64,000 bases of DNA, from positions 11,364,534 through 11,428,533 of the forward strand of contig CM031870.1 of NCBI GenBank assembly GCA_018697195.1, read 5' to 3'. Under the pieces are notes generated by a model, which was given only the letters and a program-made list of their open reading frames with translations, had not been told where the DNA came from and searched no databases. Of the stretch, positions 1 through 10,333 are shown piece by piece; within the stretch, counting starts at the first letter, position 1, and each line of letters opens with the position of its first letter. Made by a program: the position numbers and the translations under genes. The DNA is from Certhia americana. Lineage: Eukaryota > Chordata > Aves > Passeriformes > Certhiidae.

Positions 1-2680
1 CAAAACTAACAAACTCAGTTGAACTCTATTGTAGTATTTATTAGAAGAAATATTCATGACTAGGAAAACACACCAGGTAGCTTTTAATAGTCCAGACTAA
101 AGGAACCAGGAGGTACCTTTATTTATCTAGAAAAATCTAAGTGTATTTGTTTGAGCAAATACAAGATGCTAAAGCATTGATCAGAGTTAAAAATATCTGT
201 ATTAAAACAGGCATTTCAGCAAGCATATAGTGAGAAGATACCAAAGGCTTAGGTTACCTTAGTATGCATAAGAGGCTGAAAACTTAAATTCATTTTTAGT
301 TCTTTACTGCAAATAGTGATAGATTAAAACATGTATTGTGCTTACAAGGGTGTACTCTGCTCAGGAAATATAAAATGAAAAATTATTACCCAAAGAATTT
401 TTCATATTTCAGTAGGATATATCATATTTGTGATTGAATTAATCACAAACAACTCATAAATCCTCAGAAATATACATGGTCCAATGAGTATTTGCCATAG
501 ATTTTAGGAGTTAGCAACAACATTAAAGAATTTCATAGAAATCAATGATGACCTCATAGACAAACAGAACAGTAATTTAACAGTTCACTCATTTTTTACT
601 GGCTAGCACAAACAATAGCCACTGGCATGTAAACATGTCCCTGAGTTCCTCAACTCCTCTCCCCTTTTTTATTTGTTTTACTAAACTGAAAATGTCATTC
701 TTTGTGCAGTACAAAGTTTTTGGCTGCAGATAAATTATGCAACTTCTTAGACAAATCAGGCAGAAACTTCATTAGAAAACAAATATATAATAATCATCCC
801 CTACTTTACAAAGCTGCCTGAAACCTCCATTACTGATCAACACACTGAACAGGAGAGGAGGCTAATCTGGGAAGCTGCACAGGACCTGTACAATTCCTCC
901 AACATTGAAATCCAACCCAGTGCAGCCAGCAAGGGTAGGACTAGCCCCAAAGGGCACCCCACACCCCAGCAGAGTCTAGAGATACCTCAGCAAGGGTGAT
1001 GCAGCAGGGCAGATGACGGGGGGAACAAACTCTGCCCCACCTGAGCTCTAACACCATGCCTGGGCTATGAGACAAGGGCAGGTGAGGCTGCTTGGAGCAA
1101 TTAAGCCTCATTAGAGCTCTCTGGGTCTTGAAGTAAACTTAAGGTCAAGGTTTGAACAGGCCCCCCAGAATTTCTGATGGGTCAAGCCCTTGTGCCCCCT
1201 AAGGGAAGAGCAAATCTATGCAAAGCTGTTCTCTCATCAATAACCTCACCACACAAAGCTGCCCACAATTTACCACCAGTTCTGGTACTCAATCAGTTTG
1301 TCCCGTGTGAACATTCAATGCTGTTTTGCAGTGGCAAACAAAGACTAAAACACATGCCCAGCTCACAAGAACCCATACTGTAGACACTAACACCAACTTT
1401 ATTATCATTTTTGGGGTATATCAGTGGCCAAAGCACCCATAAAATTCTGCTGCTTGAAATTCCTGTGGAACTACTTCATATTTAAAGCATCAGTATTAAA
1501 GAAGCAGATGTCAAAAATTAGACAGGATCTTATTACATGTGCTTGTTTACACCACTAGAAATATTGCAAATATTTGGGGAAATATTGCAAATCCCAGTTT
1601 TCCAATCTCTTAGCAGGAGTGTCAAAGATCAGAGAAGGCTGAAAACAAGCAGATAGTCTAACCCCAGAATGGTTTGCTGGTTTACTTTTTTTAATTTCTT
1701 CAAAGAATTCCTCAGGCATAACTAAAATAAACAAGACCACTTGACTGTTACATGGTACAATTGAAAACTGTTATGTTGCATGAAAAACAACTCAAGAAAT
1801 CGCTTGGGGAGATACATCTTTTCATCCTTAGCATTGTACTTTAATGACGTACACACTGCAAAACTTCTACTTTAGGTAAAAACAGCAGTTAGGCTTTGTC
1901 CCCCCAGAAACAAAAAATATTTCTTTAGAAAAAAATTAAATAAATCTACTCTCCAAACAAAACAAAACAAAACAAATCCTCAAAACAAACCAACAAACAG
2001 ACAGCCCCCTCCACCTTCTCTTTTCCTCTTCATACATATTCATTATCTAGCCAGGCTGGAGTAGAGCTTGGAAACAAGCCATGGATGTGCTGTGCATACA
2101 CTCAGACATTACCTGGGCCCCTGGCAGTAGGAACAGACTGAAACATTGCTCATATTTTAGTGTTTGCACAGTTTCTTATGCCATTCTGTCAACTGGTAAG
2201 GAGGCTTTCAAGCCTCTCTCCCCTCATAACATACACACTCCCATCCCTGAAGAATTTGTCAGCCCCACAGAGGGATGGGAGCCCTTCTCCTGGGAGGGGG
2301 CACAGCAAGGCTCAGGAGGCCACCTGGGGCTGGTTTGGCCCTGCCCACATCTCTGGGCACACAACGTGCTTCCTGCCTCATCCCATTCCTCCTGTTCTGC
2401 TTGGACTCACACTCTCACCTGAATTGCCCCTCTCAAGCCTGCTCACTGCCAAACACAGCCATCTTTGCTTAATTAGGCAAATCTCTGTTTTACCAACATG
2501 CCAGTCACCACTAACTACAAGTCAGCAACACTGATTTTTACAGAAAAAGCTGTTTTCATCCAGTTTTGCATCGAATTTTAAACTTCCCAAAATCCTGGCT
2601 GGACCTGGTTGTTGAACATATCACAAATTAAGACAACAGAATGATTTCCAAAGATTAACAACTCCTATGGTACACTATAT
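1..2680. other. non-coding; AT-rich with two GC-richer patches
   Basis: No gene is visible. 1-800 is AT-rich unique sequence. 880-1140 is GC-richer; it includes CAGGTGAGGCTGCTTGGAG followed by AATTAAGCCTCATTAGAG, wording that could be an old avian repeat I cannot name. 1954-1976 is a short (AAAAC)n run. 2040-2470 is GC-richer with overlapping short frames in three phases (2081-2422, 2160-2534, 2275-2472), none with a family signature. Confidence 0.6.
1954..1976. repeat. short (AAAAC)n simple repeat
   Basis: About four AAAAC units, followed by a related degenerate CAAAC/CAAAAC stretch to about 1998. Confidence 0.85.
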
Positions 2681-2817
2681 TTCACAGAATAATCTGAGAT
2701 GAAAGGGGCTTACAGCAACCATAAAGTCCAACCCTTACATGAATGGCCCATACAGGAAACAAACCCATGGCCTTGGCATTGTGAGCACCATGCTCTGACC
2801 AACTGAGATAATTTTAA
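2681..2817 (-). mobile_element. tRNA-Ile-derived SINE with CR1-like tail (TguSINE1-like)
   Basis: On the minus strand, 2817 down to 2744 reads as a degraded tRNA. An A-box-like TATCTCAGTTGG follows a 7-nt acceptor-like stretch. The anticodon arm GGTGCTCACAATGCC corresponds to the tRNA-Ile(AAT) arm with a mutated anticodon. A B-box-like GGTTTGTTTCC follows, and the head ends TATGGGCCA like tRNA-Ile. From 2743 to 2681 it continues into a CR1-type 3' tail (GGGTTGGACTTTATGG, then ATTATTCTGTGAA). A tRNA head on a LINE tail is the design of a SINE that borrows the LINE's reverse transcriptase. Such a tRNA-Ile/CR1 SINE is known from zebra finch; the family name is recalled, not searched. A-box and B-box both carry substitutions, so this is a fixed, inactive copy. 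It is not a tRNA gene: the acceptor 5' strand is not complementary to the 3' strand. Confidence 0.85.
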
Positions 2818-4440
2818 GTCAGTTCCAGAAGCTACAAAAAAACAAAGTTAGTTTTAGCTGTACATTATTAGTTAAGTTTGTAGTACCATTCGATCTGTAC
2901 TTACACACCAGAAATGCTTTGAAGGGAGAAAAGAGCAGTGAGAAATTATGAATTTAATAAAAAGTACAAATTTAATACATAATTCCTTGCAATGGGAAAA
3001 ATTGCAATGAGATATTTTAAATTAAAGTGTTGTAAGTAAACACTAAGAATATTTTGGTTCTTGTTTACAATATCATTACCTAAAGAAAGGAATGTAACTC
3101 ACAAAGGAAGGGGAGTTAACATTTGTTGACATTTTCCTGCTTTTACTTTTAATGTAAACTCAAAGCAATTAAATTATGTTTAAGACATTTTTGCTGTAAG
3201 TAGTCTTCATTTACATTCCTAGAAATAATAATCCAACTATTTTATTGCATTGTTGGGAGCCCTGTAGCAACAGACCAAATATTTAGCAACAGGTCTGGTT
3301 GCCATCTCTAGGGCTGGAAACGAAAGACTTGAATCAATTTAATTGCATCAGTGTTTCTCAGCTACCATGCCAGAAATGTGTTGTTCTTGAGTTTAAAGGG
3401 TCTATTCCTACCTCCCCCCACAGCAGTCTCTAAATAAACCTATAAATCCTTGTTCTGTAGCACATGAATTATCAGTAGCTTCAAAGTAAATGAAGACAAA
3501 AATGGTTGAATATTTAAACATGTAGCAACTCCATCCCATGATAGATCATTTCAAACCAAAATTCATTTTTTTCTTTGATATCTACTACTGCTATAAACTT
3601 CCAGTTTATCATATAACATTACAATTTATGGTATAACCAGCTTGTGTACTGACTATAAACCCTTTGTCAATGCCACTGTAAAGACTTTATAGTCCATAAA
3701 TAATAGAAGAGCGATAGTATCTATCCTTCTTATTTTGCCCAGCACATCCAGAATATAGGACTCTAAATATGCCAGAGGATCTGCTTGTTTCACATACAAC
3801 ATAGGTTATGTAAAAAAACAAAAACCCTTCATTTCTCTCAGTACTTCACTTACACAAAGCCTGTTCAAACAAATAGAAAAGAAGTCACAGGTACACATGA
3901 TAATTCAGGAAAAAAAGATGCACACAAGCAAAAATCAGTCTCAATTCACTGCAGCATTCATCTATGGCCAGGGACTACAAAAGATTAATTTCCTTCCTCC
4001 TCAATTATTAAAGAGAAGATGTCTCTTCTTCGTGTGCAATAATGTAGGGAGGAATTTGAGGGCAAAAGAGCTCTATATGAAGTGTGTTACCTTTTCTGTT
4101 TCTCCTTGATGCATTCATTTGGTCAAGATATTCCTTTATCTCCCAGCAGAGTAATTCCAGATGCAGCTCTGTCACACATTTGTCTTTACAGCCCACAGAC
4201 TTTAATGTTATTTAGGATGGTTTTCCCTGATGTTGAAGCAGAGGGAGAACTAAGACCACTCCTTGTGTTGTATCCCTCCAAGCTGCACATGGCAAACCAG
4301 TGAGAACCTCAAAAGTTGTGCTTGCCAGCACAAGGAGCTGTGAAAGTTTGTGCTCCTGGCTTCTCTTCTGCACACAGATTACAGTGCAAGGGTAAATATT
4401 TCATACTCCTTACTGCTAGCAAAAGATGGGACTGCTTAAA

Positions 4441-4470
4441 AAAGTTGTGACAAGGAAGTGTCACAACTTT
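4441..4470. repeat. perfect 12-bp inverted repeat, 6-nt loop
   Basis: AAAGTTGTGACA (4441-4452) is exactly complementary to TGTCACAACTTT (4459-4470), with loop AGGAAG. The next outer bases do not pair, so the stem is too short to be a typical pre-miRNA. No run of T follows that would suggest an RNA polymerase III terminator. Confidence 0.9.
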
Positions 4471-5379
4471 AGTCTAAAGACCACCTTATTTCCATTCTGT
4501 AAGTGGAGTTATTTACACTGAATATCATAAAATAAGATGCCAGTTTGCCCCCGAATGCTAAAATCTCTTATCCCAGATGTAGAAGGCAATCAAAGCTGAC
4601 ACTGCTCTCAGCCCTATAGCCTCAGATATTCCATAATACACTGGATATCTCTCCTTCACACCCTAAGCTTGTTTGTTGAATGTTTTTCAGCTCATTCAGC
4701 TCCTCCTTCACCCCACCACAGCAGGATACTGGTGTTGTCTCTCTGGGGACTGCCCCTTCCCACCAAATCCTGACAGGCACTGCAGCAATTTGCCTTCTAG
4801 ACAAAGCCTTCACCTATTGATCCCACAAACCAAGCTTCTTATGCTCACACACTCCCTCAGTGGACTCCCACATTGCTCTCACTTCCTACAAACTGGCAGG
4901 CATTTTCATTTGTGTTTCTTAGCTCTTATCAGCTCTCAAGCAGTACATATTGACAACTTTCTACTGCAAAATATAAGATGAGGTGAGGATTTTTTTCAGT
5001 TGAATAAGAAGAAAAAAAAGAAAAAAGAAAAAATTAGAGAAATCTGTCCCTCTTTCTTTTCCAAACCTGGGAAGGGGATGGGTCCCTTCTTGGGTGGCAT
5101 ATTGCAGCTCTCCACAGGACCACATTCCTGCAGCTCTTCTAGTCCTAGGTTTCCTTTCCATGCTGCTGAGTCAAATGTGGGCAACAAAATGTCCTTTTGA
5201 GTAGATCTAGCACATCTTTAAATGTTGATGTATTCAAATATCTTTATAGAGAATACGACACAATAATTCTCAGGTGAACCCTTTGGGAATTCCAGGGAAA
5301 AGGCTACCTAATCTCCAGTTAAACAGGCCTATTATCTCTCACTCCCTGTGAGAAAGTGAAGCAGAACTGATTTGATTAA

Positions 5380-5965
5380 GAGCAAATTAACCTCTCTAAC
5401 ACAGCTACCCAGGGTTTTACACCTGTCACTTTAGTATGACAATTTATATTTATTCAAAAAGCCATGAGACAGTAAATTAAACATTGCCCTAATTAGAAAA
5501 ATGTCATATGTTACAGTGGGCTAGCAAACTGAATTCATTTCAAACAGTTCTGGTGCAAAGTACATTTCAGCACATCATTAATATGAGCATAATCAATATT
5601 TTTTACATTGCCACATTTGAGCTTAATGCCACCATGCCACAGACATATATTTAAAGTTCCATCAAACAATAAGGCTGGACTATATCCAAAGTACACCATA
5701 GACCCAAATTTGTTTAGGAAGAGCCATCAGCACCTTAATTACCACATACTCCATTCTATTTCTATGCTGTAATGTCACAGCATAAAGCTGTTCTTCCTCT
5801 TAATTAGATCTGTTGGCATAGCATTCTTTCTACAGTTCTGATGGAATAAATAATGGCTAAATTCTTTAATACCATACAATAGCAGACATCAAAATTAGAT
5901 TAATTTCATCAGCTAATTACTCTCAGGTGAACCTCAAGGTTTCAAAATAATCTGAAATTGTACAA
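5380..5965. promoter_or_regulatory. candidate conserved non-coding block
   Basis: This AT-rich but compositionally complex stretch has no simple repeats. It holds several homeodomain-type cores (CCTAATTAGA, CTTAATTAGA, AGCTAATTAC) and a TGTCACTTTAG-like segment. It reads like vertebrate enhancer-type conserved sequence. That is a judgement from texture only; conservation cannot be measured here. Confidence 0.2.
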
Positions 5966-6839
5966 AATAAATATTTAGGCCTACAGCAACCCTCTTAGAC
6001 AACTTATAACAAGCTATAGCTAATTTTGAGAGGACAACAACAAAGACCACGATGTGACTGTTCCCTTGACGAGCCAGAATTCAGCTGACACCCAGCTCAG
6101 GATGGTGTCTGCTCCATGCTGGGATCAGCAGCACCAGGTCCAAGTGAGGGCAAGGGGCAGGCAGGGGCAGGACACGATGGCCAGGAGGGGCTGAATCAGC
6201 CACCACCCCCCTGTAGCCTCACTGTCCCCTCCAGCTGTCACCCTGTGCAGGAGCAGTTGTGCAAGGGCAGCACAAAGGATCTGCTGCCTTGTGACAACGG
6301 GGTAGGTCACACTTCCTAGCTGGAAAGTGTCAACACTTCAGTTTGCCCAAAAAGCTTCCTGAAGTAAATCCTGCTGAGGATTTCACGCTCCCCAGTGTGA
6401 TGCAGGAGAGCCCTGCACCGTGGTGGAGGGGGAAGAATCCCTATCCATTAATTAACTGGTTTGCTCCTAAGTTTGATTTATGAAACAGAGAATTTGTGAG
6501 TTAAGAACCTCATGATTTAAGAGACAAATAACTAAAGTACTTTTTTGTTTGGTTATTTTTAAAATTTATCCTTACTGTTTTAACAGCTTTACTTCTCTTT
6601 CTAAAATCACTATGCATACTGTAATTACAGCACAGATAACGAGCCCTGTGATAAATAAGTACAGTTTATACAAAAAACTCTTCAGAGTTGCTCTGAGGAA
6701 ACTGTATAATAATGAAGCTATCTGAACTCTAACAAGAAAATAATTTAGGTCATTATTCCCAGCAATAAATATTGGACATACGCATATGTTTTCCCTGGCT
6801 TGCTAAGAGGAGGTAGAACTATTTTTTGTTTGTTTGTTT

Positions 6840-6970
6840 TTTTTTAATAAATAGATATATACATGTATATATATTTATACAAATAATTTCTATATTTTGC
6901 ATAATGATCCATTTTACATACATATACCCACATAAAAACATTGGTAAGTATATATACATATATAGATAAC
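6840..6970. repeat. AT-rich tract with 18-bp perfect palindrome
   Basis: After a T-rich run the tract alternates A and T with TATATA stretches. 6855-6872 (ATATATACATGTATATAT) is a perfect palindrome. Further on come CATACATATACC and TATATACATATATAG. This is a likely simple-repeat remnant able to extrude or unwind; no function is implied. Confidence 0.75.
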
Positions 6971-8498
6971 TATGAAATAGATCAGGAACTAATGCAGTTA
7001 TTTGTCAGTAAGTGAAAGAGACACCACATTTATGGCACACAGGTACAGCATTGCTAAAGCAGTGAGAGCTCCTGCTGCAGTACCTGTATGAGGAGCCTGA
7101 ATGGCATCTTTCCTCCTCCTCTTTCCCTCCCCATCTGCTGGGCTGCTTCTCTCTCCCTGGGAAGGATCAGCTCCTACTGAGCCTCTTCTCACTGATCCTG
7201 GAGGTTTGCTCCCTTAACCTCTCCGTGTCTCTTTTCACAATCCACACATCCTCTAACTTGCATTTGGTCCAGGAAATGCTAAAGCTGTCAACATTCACCT
7301 TGCTGGTAAATTGATTGAGAAATTAAGGGATTGTCTGTGGCAGTGTTTATCACAAAGGGTGCTCCCTAGACTTTTCTCCAGAGCCACTGGAGACAGATCA
7401 AGCAAAGCAGTTCTTCAACTCTAATGCAGCCATTATCCCTTATCAGATTTGGTTTTAAATAGGTAACATCAAAACCAAAGGGAGCCAGAGGAGGCAGAAG
7501 TCAAAAAGAGAAAAAAATAGATTTGCAGTGGCTATTTTAGAGCTGTAGAAGAGTAAATGCCCATTAAGCAGTTCTGCAAATCCTGTTTTAGCACAAACAA
7601 GAAAAGTCTAACAATTTTTGTACAGTCTAATGGTCACTAAATATAGGAAGTTCCTCAAAACAGACTAAGTGTTACATATAACCATTATTTTTATGCACTA
7701 CCATCAGGCTTCCAGACTCTACTTACAAAGGGCACTGCAGACATAAGGACTGCATCTTTTTTTTAATGACCTCACCTTTCCAGCTTGATCTGCTAAAGTC
7801 ACAGCTGTTACCACTAAACAACCTTTTCTTAATTCTGTAACTTGTAGGACTCAGCAGCCATATAGGTTCAAAACTGGAAGACACAGATTTAAAATGCACA
7901 GATCATGTGAAAATTGTCTATCTGACTTGTCACCAATCCTCACATGCCATGAAGATAAATTTGTCAGAAACACATGGTCCAACTCACTGAATTTTGTTTG
8001 ATTCAGAATCATTTCTATATACCCCACTCAATCTGGCTACTTTAAAAATATCTTGGCAATATGTGTGAAGACCACACCAGGGAAAATCTACCAAGAAAAC
8101 ACCAAAACACCCAAACAAATATTCTCCTCAAATTATGTCAAGCAACCCAACTCAAAATTGCAGTGAGCCCAGCCTAGACTGTGTTTTAATTTGGGACGTT
8201 TCTGTCTCATTCTTTGGCTTCTCTTGGGCAGAGCTGCAGAGACAATCAGCAATCCAGACTGCTCCATGCTTCTCACCAGCTCAGTCTGAATTATCTAATT
8301 CCTGTGAACCAACTGAAGTTCCAGATTCTTCATACATTCTGCCATACATTCTTTAGGCACGGGTCTAAATTACATATCCCACTGCAAACCTTATTGCTTT
8401 CCCCAGAAAATTCCAGCATATTTTTTTTTCATTCTCATTGTCTGGGCCTGGGTTTGAGAAAGCTCCTGTAAAATTGTGCTTTCACATATATGCATACA

Positions 8499-8510
8499 TA
8501 CACACACACA
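8499..8510. repeat. short (CA)n microsatellite
   Basis: About five to six CA units after a TGCATACATA lead-in. Confidence 0.8.
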
Positions 8511-9539
8511 AAATATTTTATATTTTCCCTTAATATGTTTTTAACCTGTTCAAATCCCATACGATTTGAGGAAACTTCCTCAAGAAAGCAGCAGTGGGGT
8601 CACAAAGGTGAGAGTATCTATTAAAATCTTATCTCCATGCACCCACAGGTTGGGATTGGTGCAGCTCTTGCCCACCCAGTGGGTACCCAGGTGGGTTCTG
8701 CTCCTGCAGTTACATTAAGATGGAGCAAAGAAATAACAGAGCAGCTCACGGCAGACACAAGCTACAGCAACAGATCCCAGGAAGGAATATTTTTAGAATA
8801 CTTTAAAAGGAAAGTTTGCTTTCAGGTCAAGTGCTTGTGGATCAGTGAGGAAATGACAGAAATAACAAGGTGGCACCTTATAACTTAATGCCTTATAATT
8901 TAATGATTGAATAAAACAGAGTTAGGGATCATCTGAGAATAAGACCAATTTCAGACAAAAAAAAAATTATATTTTAAAATTTTAGGAACAAGAAACCTTT
9001 GGGCAAAAAGAAATAAAAGGAAATACAGAATGGGCAGCTTGTTCATACACACCATATGTATCATCAGGAAATTTCCAAGGAAATACCAGCTAAAAGTTAT
9101 GAGAAAAATAGGCATATCAGCTCTCAGATACAGTTAATTTGCTATTCTTTTTGAAAAAAAAAAAACAAGCACTGAAAAAGAGAAGAAACTACAGGGGTTA
9201 TAAAAATAGCTTTTTACAAGAAAAAAAAACCAAACAAACCAAAAAACCAATCAGCAAGCTGTTTCCCTGAGGTACTTTCCAGCCTATAAAAATTGAAAGT
9301 TAACAAAATGAGACTGCAAGAAAATACTGAAGCAGGAATATTAAATTTGTGTAAGAAGACAAGTAAAGGGATGGGCAGGATCACAGTGTGTTTCTTGGAT
9401 CACACAGGTGATTTGATAAAAGCACTTATTGTCTGTGATCAACACCAGGGCACAGGGGAAGTATTTCTATGTGTAATACTTGGTGCCCAAAATGGCATTA
9501 AAAACCAAAAAAAGAACAGGCCACTTAATTAAAGTGATT

Positions 9540-9577
9540 AATCTGGTTTTTATAAGTGCATTATATAAAACCAGATT
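9540..9577. repeat. 11-bp inverted repeat with partly paired centre
   Basis: AATCTGGTTTT (9540-9550) pairs exactly with AAAACCAGATT (9567-9577). The 16-nt interior holds TATA near one side and TATATA near the other, so the stem can extend with a one-base bulge around a short loop. No target-site duplication was recognised. Confidence 0.85.
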
Positions 9578-10119
9578 TGCAACTTCTGGGTGACTTCAGG
9601 CTGCAGTAAAATGCTTTTCAGAGATATAGAAATTGGATCAACCCAAAAGTCGAAATGTGTGTATTAAGCTGGTGCCCACTATCTCTCCAAAAACAAAATT
9701 CACACAGCTGCTCAGTTTTGTTTGTTTTCCTGAGGTAAAGAAAATGAATCCTATGAAATTTTCCCAGCTACACTGGAGAGCTGAACAAGTCCTCTGAATA
9801 TTGTGTCTTGCCAAGAGAAAGAAGGTATAAAATCCACAGGTACAGTAGGAGCAAAGGATACAGCACAGCCTAGAGTTTACTTAACCACACAGCCACACTT
9901 CACAGTCCAATTTTAGACTAAACTGTAACCTAAATCATACTGTGATTCATTCATGTGCCTAAGAAGACAACCTGACCAACATGTAATTAACTTGAAAATC
10001 ATGCAGATACAATGAATATATGTCATTTTTACCTTCTAAGTCTAGAAAAAAAAAGGAATCTTAGTAAAGCATCACAGTATGTAATCATATGACAGAACAA
10101 GGGGAAATCACTTTAAATG

Positions 10120-10333
10120 GATAGATTTAATTTAAATGTTAGAAGAAATTCTTCCCTGTGAGGATCTGGCACAGGTTGCCAGAACAACTGTGGCTGCCCC
10201 ATCCCTGAAAGTGTCCAAGGCCAGGAGCTTGGAGCACCCTGGCTGGGTGGAAGTTGTCCCTGCTCATGACAGGGGTGGAACAGAATGAGCTTTAAAGTCC
10301 CTTCCAACCCAAACCATTCTATGAACCTATGAC
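10120..10333 (+). mobile_element. CR1 LINE, 5'-truncated 3' end
   Basis: This is about 210 bp of the 3' end of a chicken repeat 1 (CR1) non-LTR retrotransposon. Recognisable CR1 phrases run in order: TTAGAAGAAATTCTTCCCTG at the truncated 5' side, GGCACAGGTTGCC, GTGGCTGCCCCATCCCTG, TGTCCAAGGCCAGG, and CTTTAAAGTCCCTTCCAACC just before the terminal ATTCTATGA-type motif at 10317-10332. The copy is severely 5' truncated, as most CR1 insertions are. A minus-strand open frame at 10113-10346 is an antisense by-product. The copy cannot encode any CR1 protein. Confidence 0.93.

Larger units (their letters stand above)
2818..10119. other. non-coding; AT-rich unique sequence
   Basis: No gene is supported. 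A GC-richer patch at about 6030-6440 holds short frames on both strands without recognisable domains. 6840-6970 is an AT-rich palindromic tract. 8499-8510 is a short CA run. 5380-5965 is an AT-rich block described separately. Inverted repeats at 4441-4470 and 9540-9577 are also listed separately. The rest is ordinary unique AT-rich vertebrate DNA with short A runs (for example 8959-8967, 9155-9166). Confidence 0.6.

Noticed and set aside
1310..1325. miR-181-like string AACATTCAATGCTGTT
   Set aside because: It diverges after the first half and no complementary arm lies within hairpin distance.
2744..2817. A functional tRNA-Ile gene
   Set aside because: A- and B-box are mutated, the acceptor arms do not pair, and the sequence runs into a CR1 tail, so it is a SINE head.
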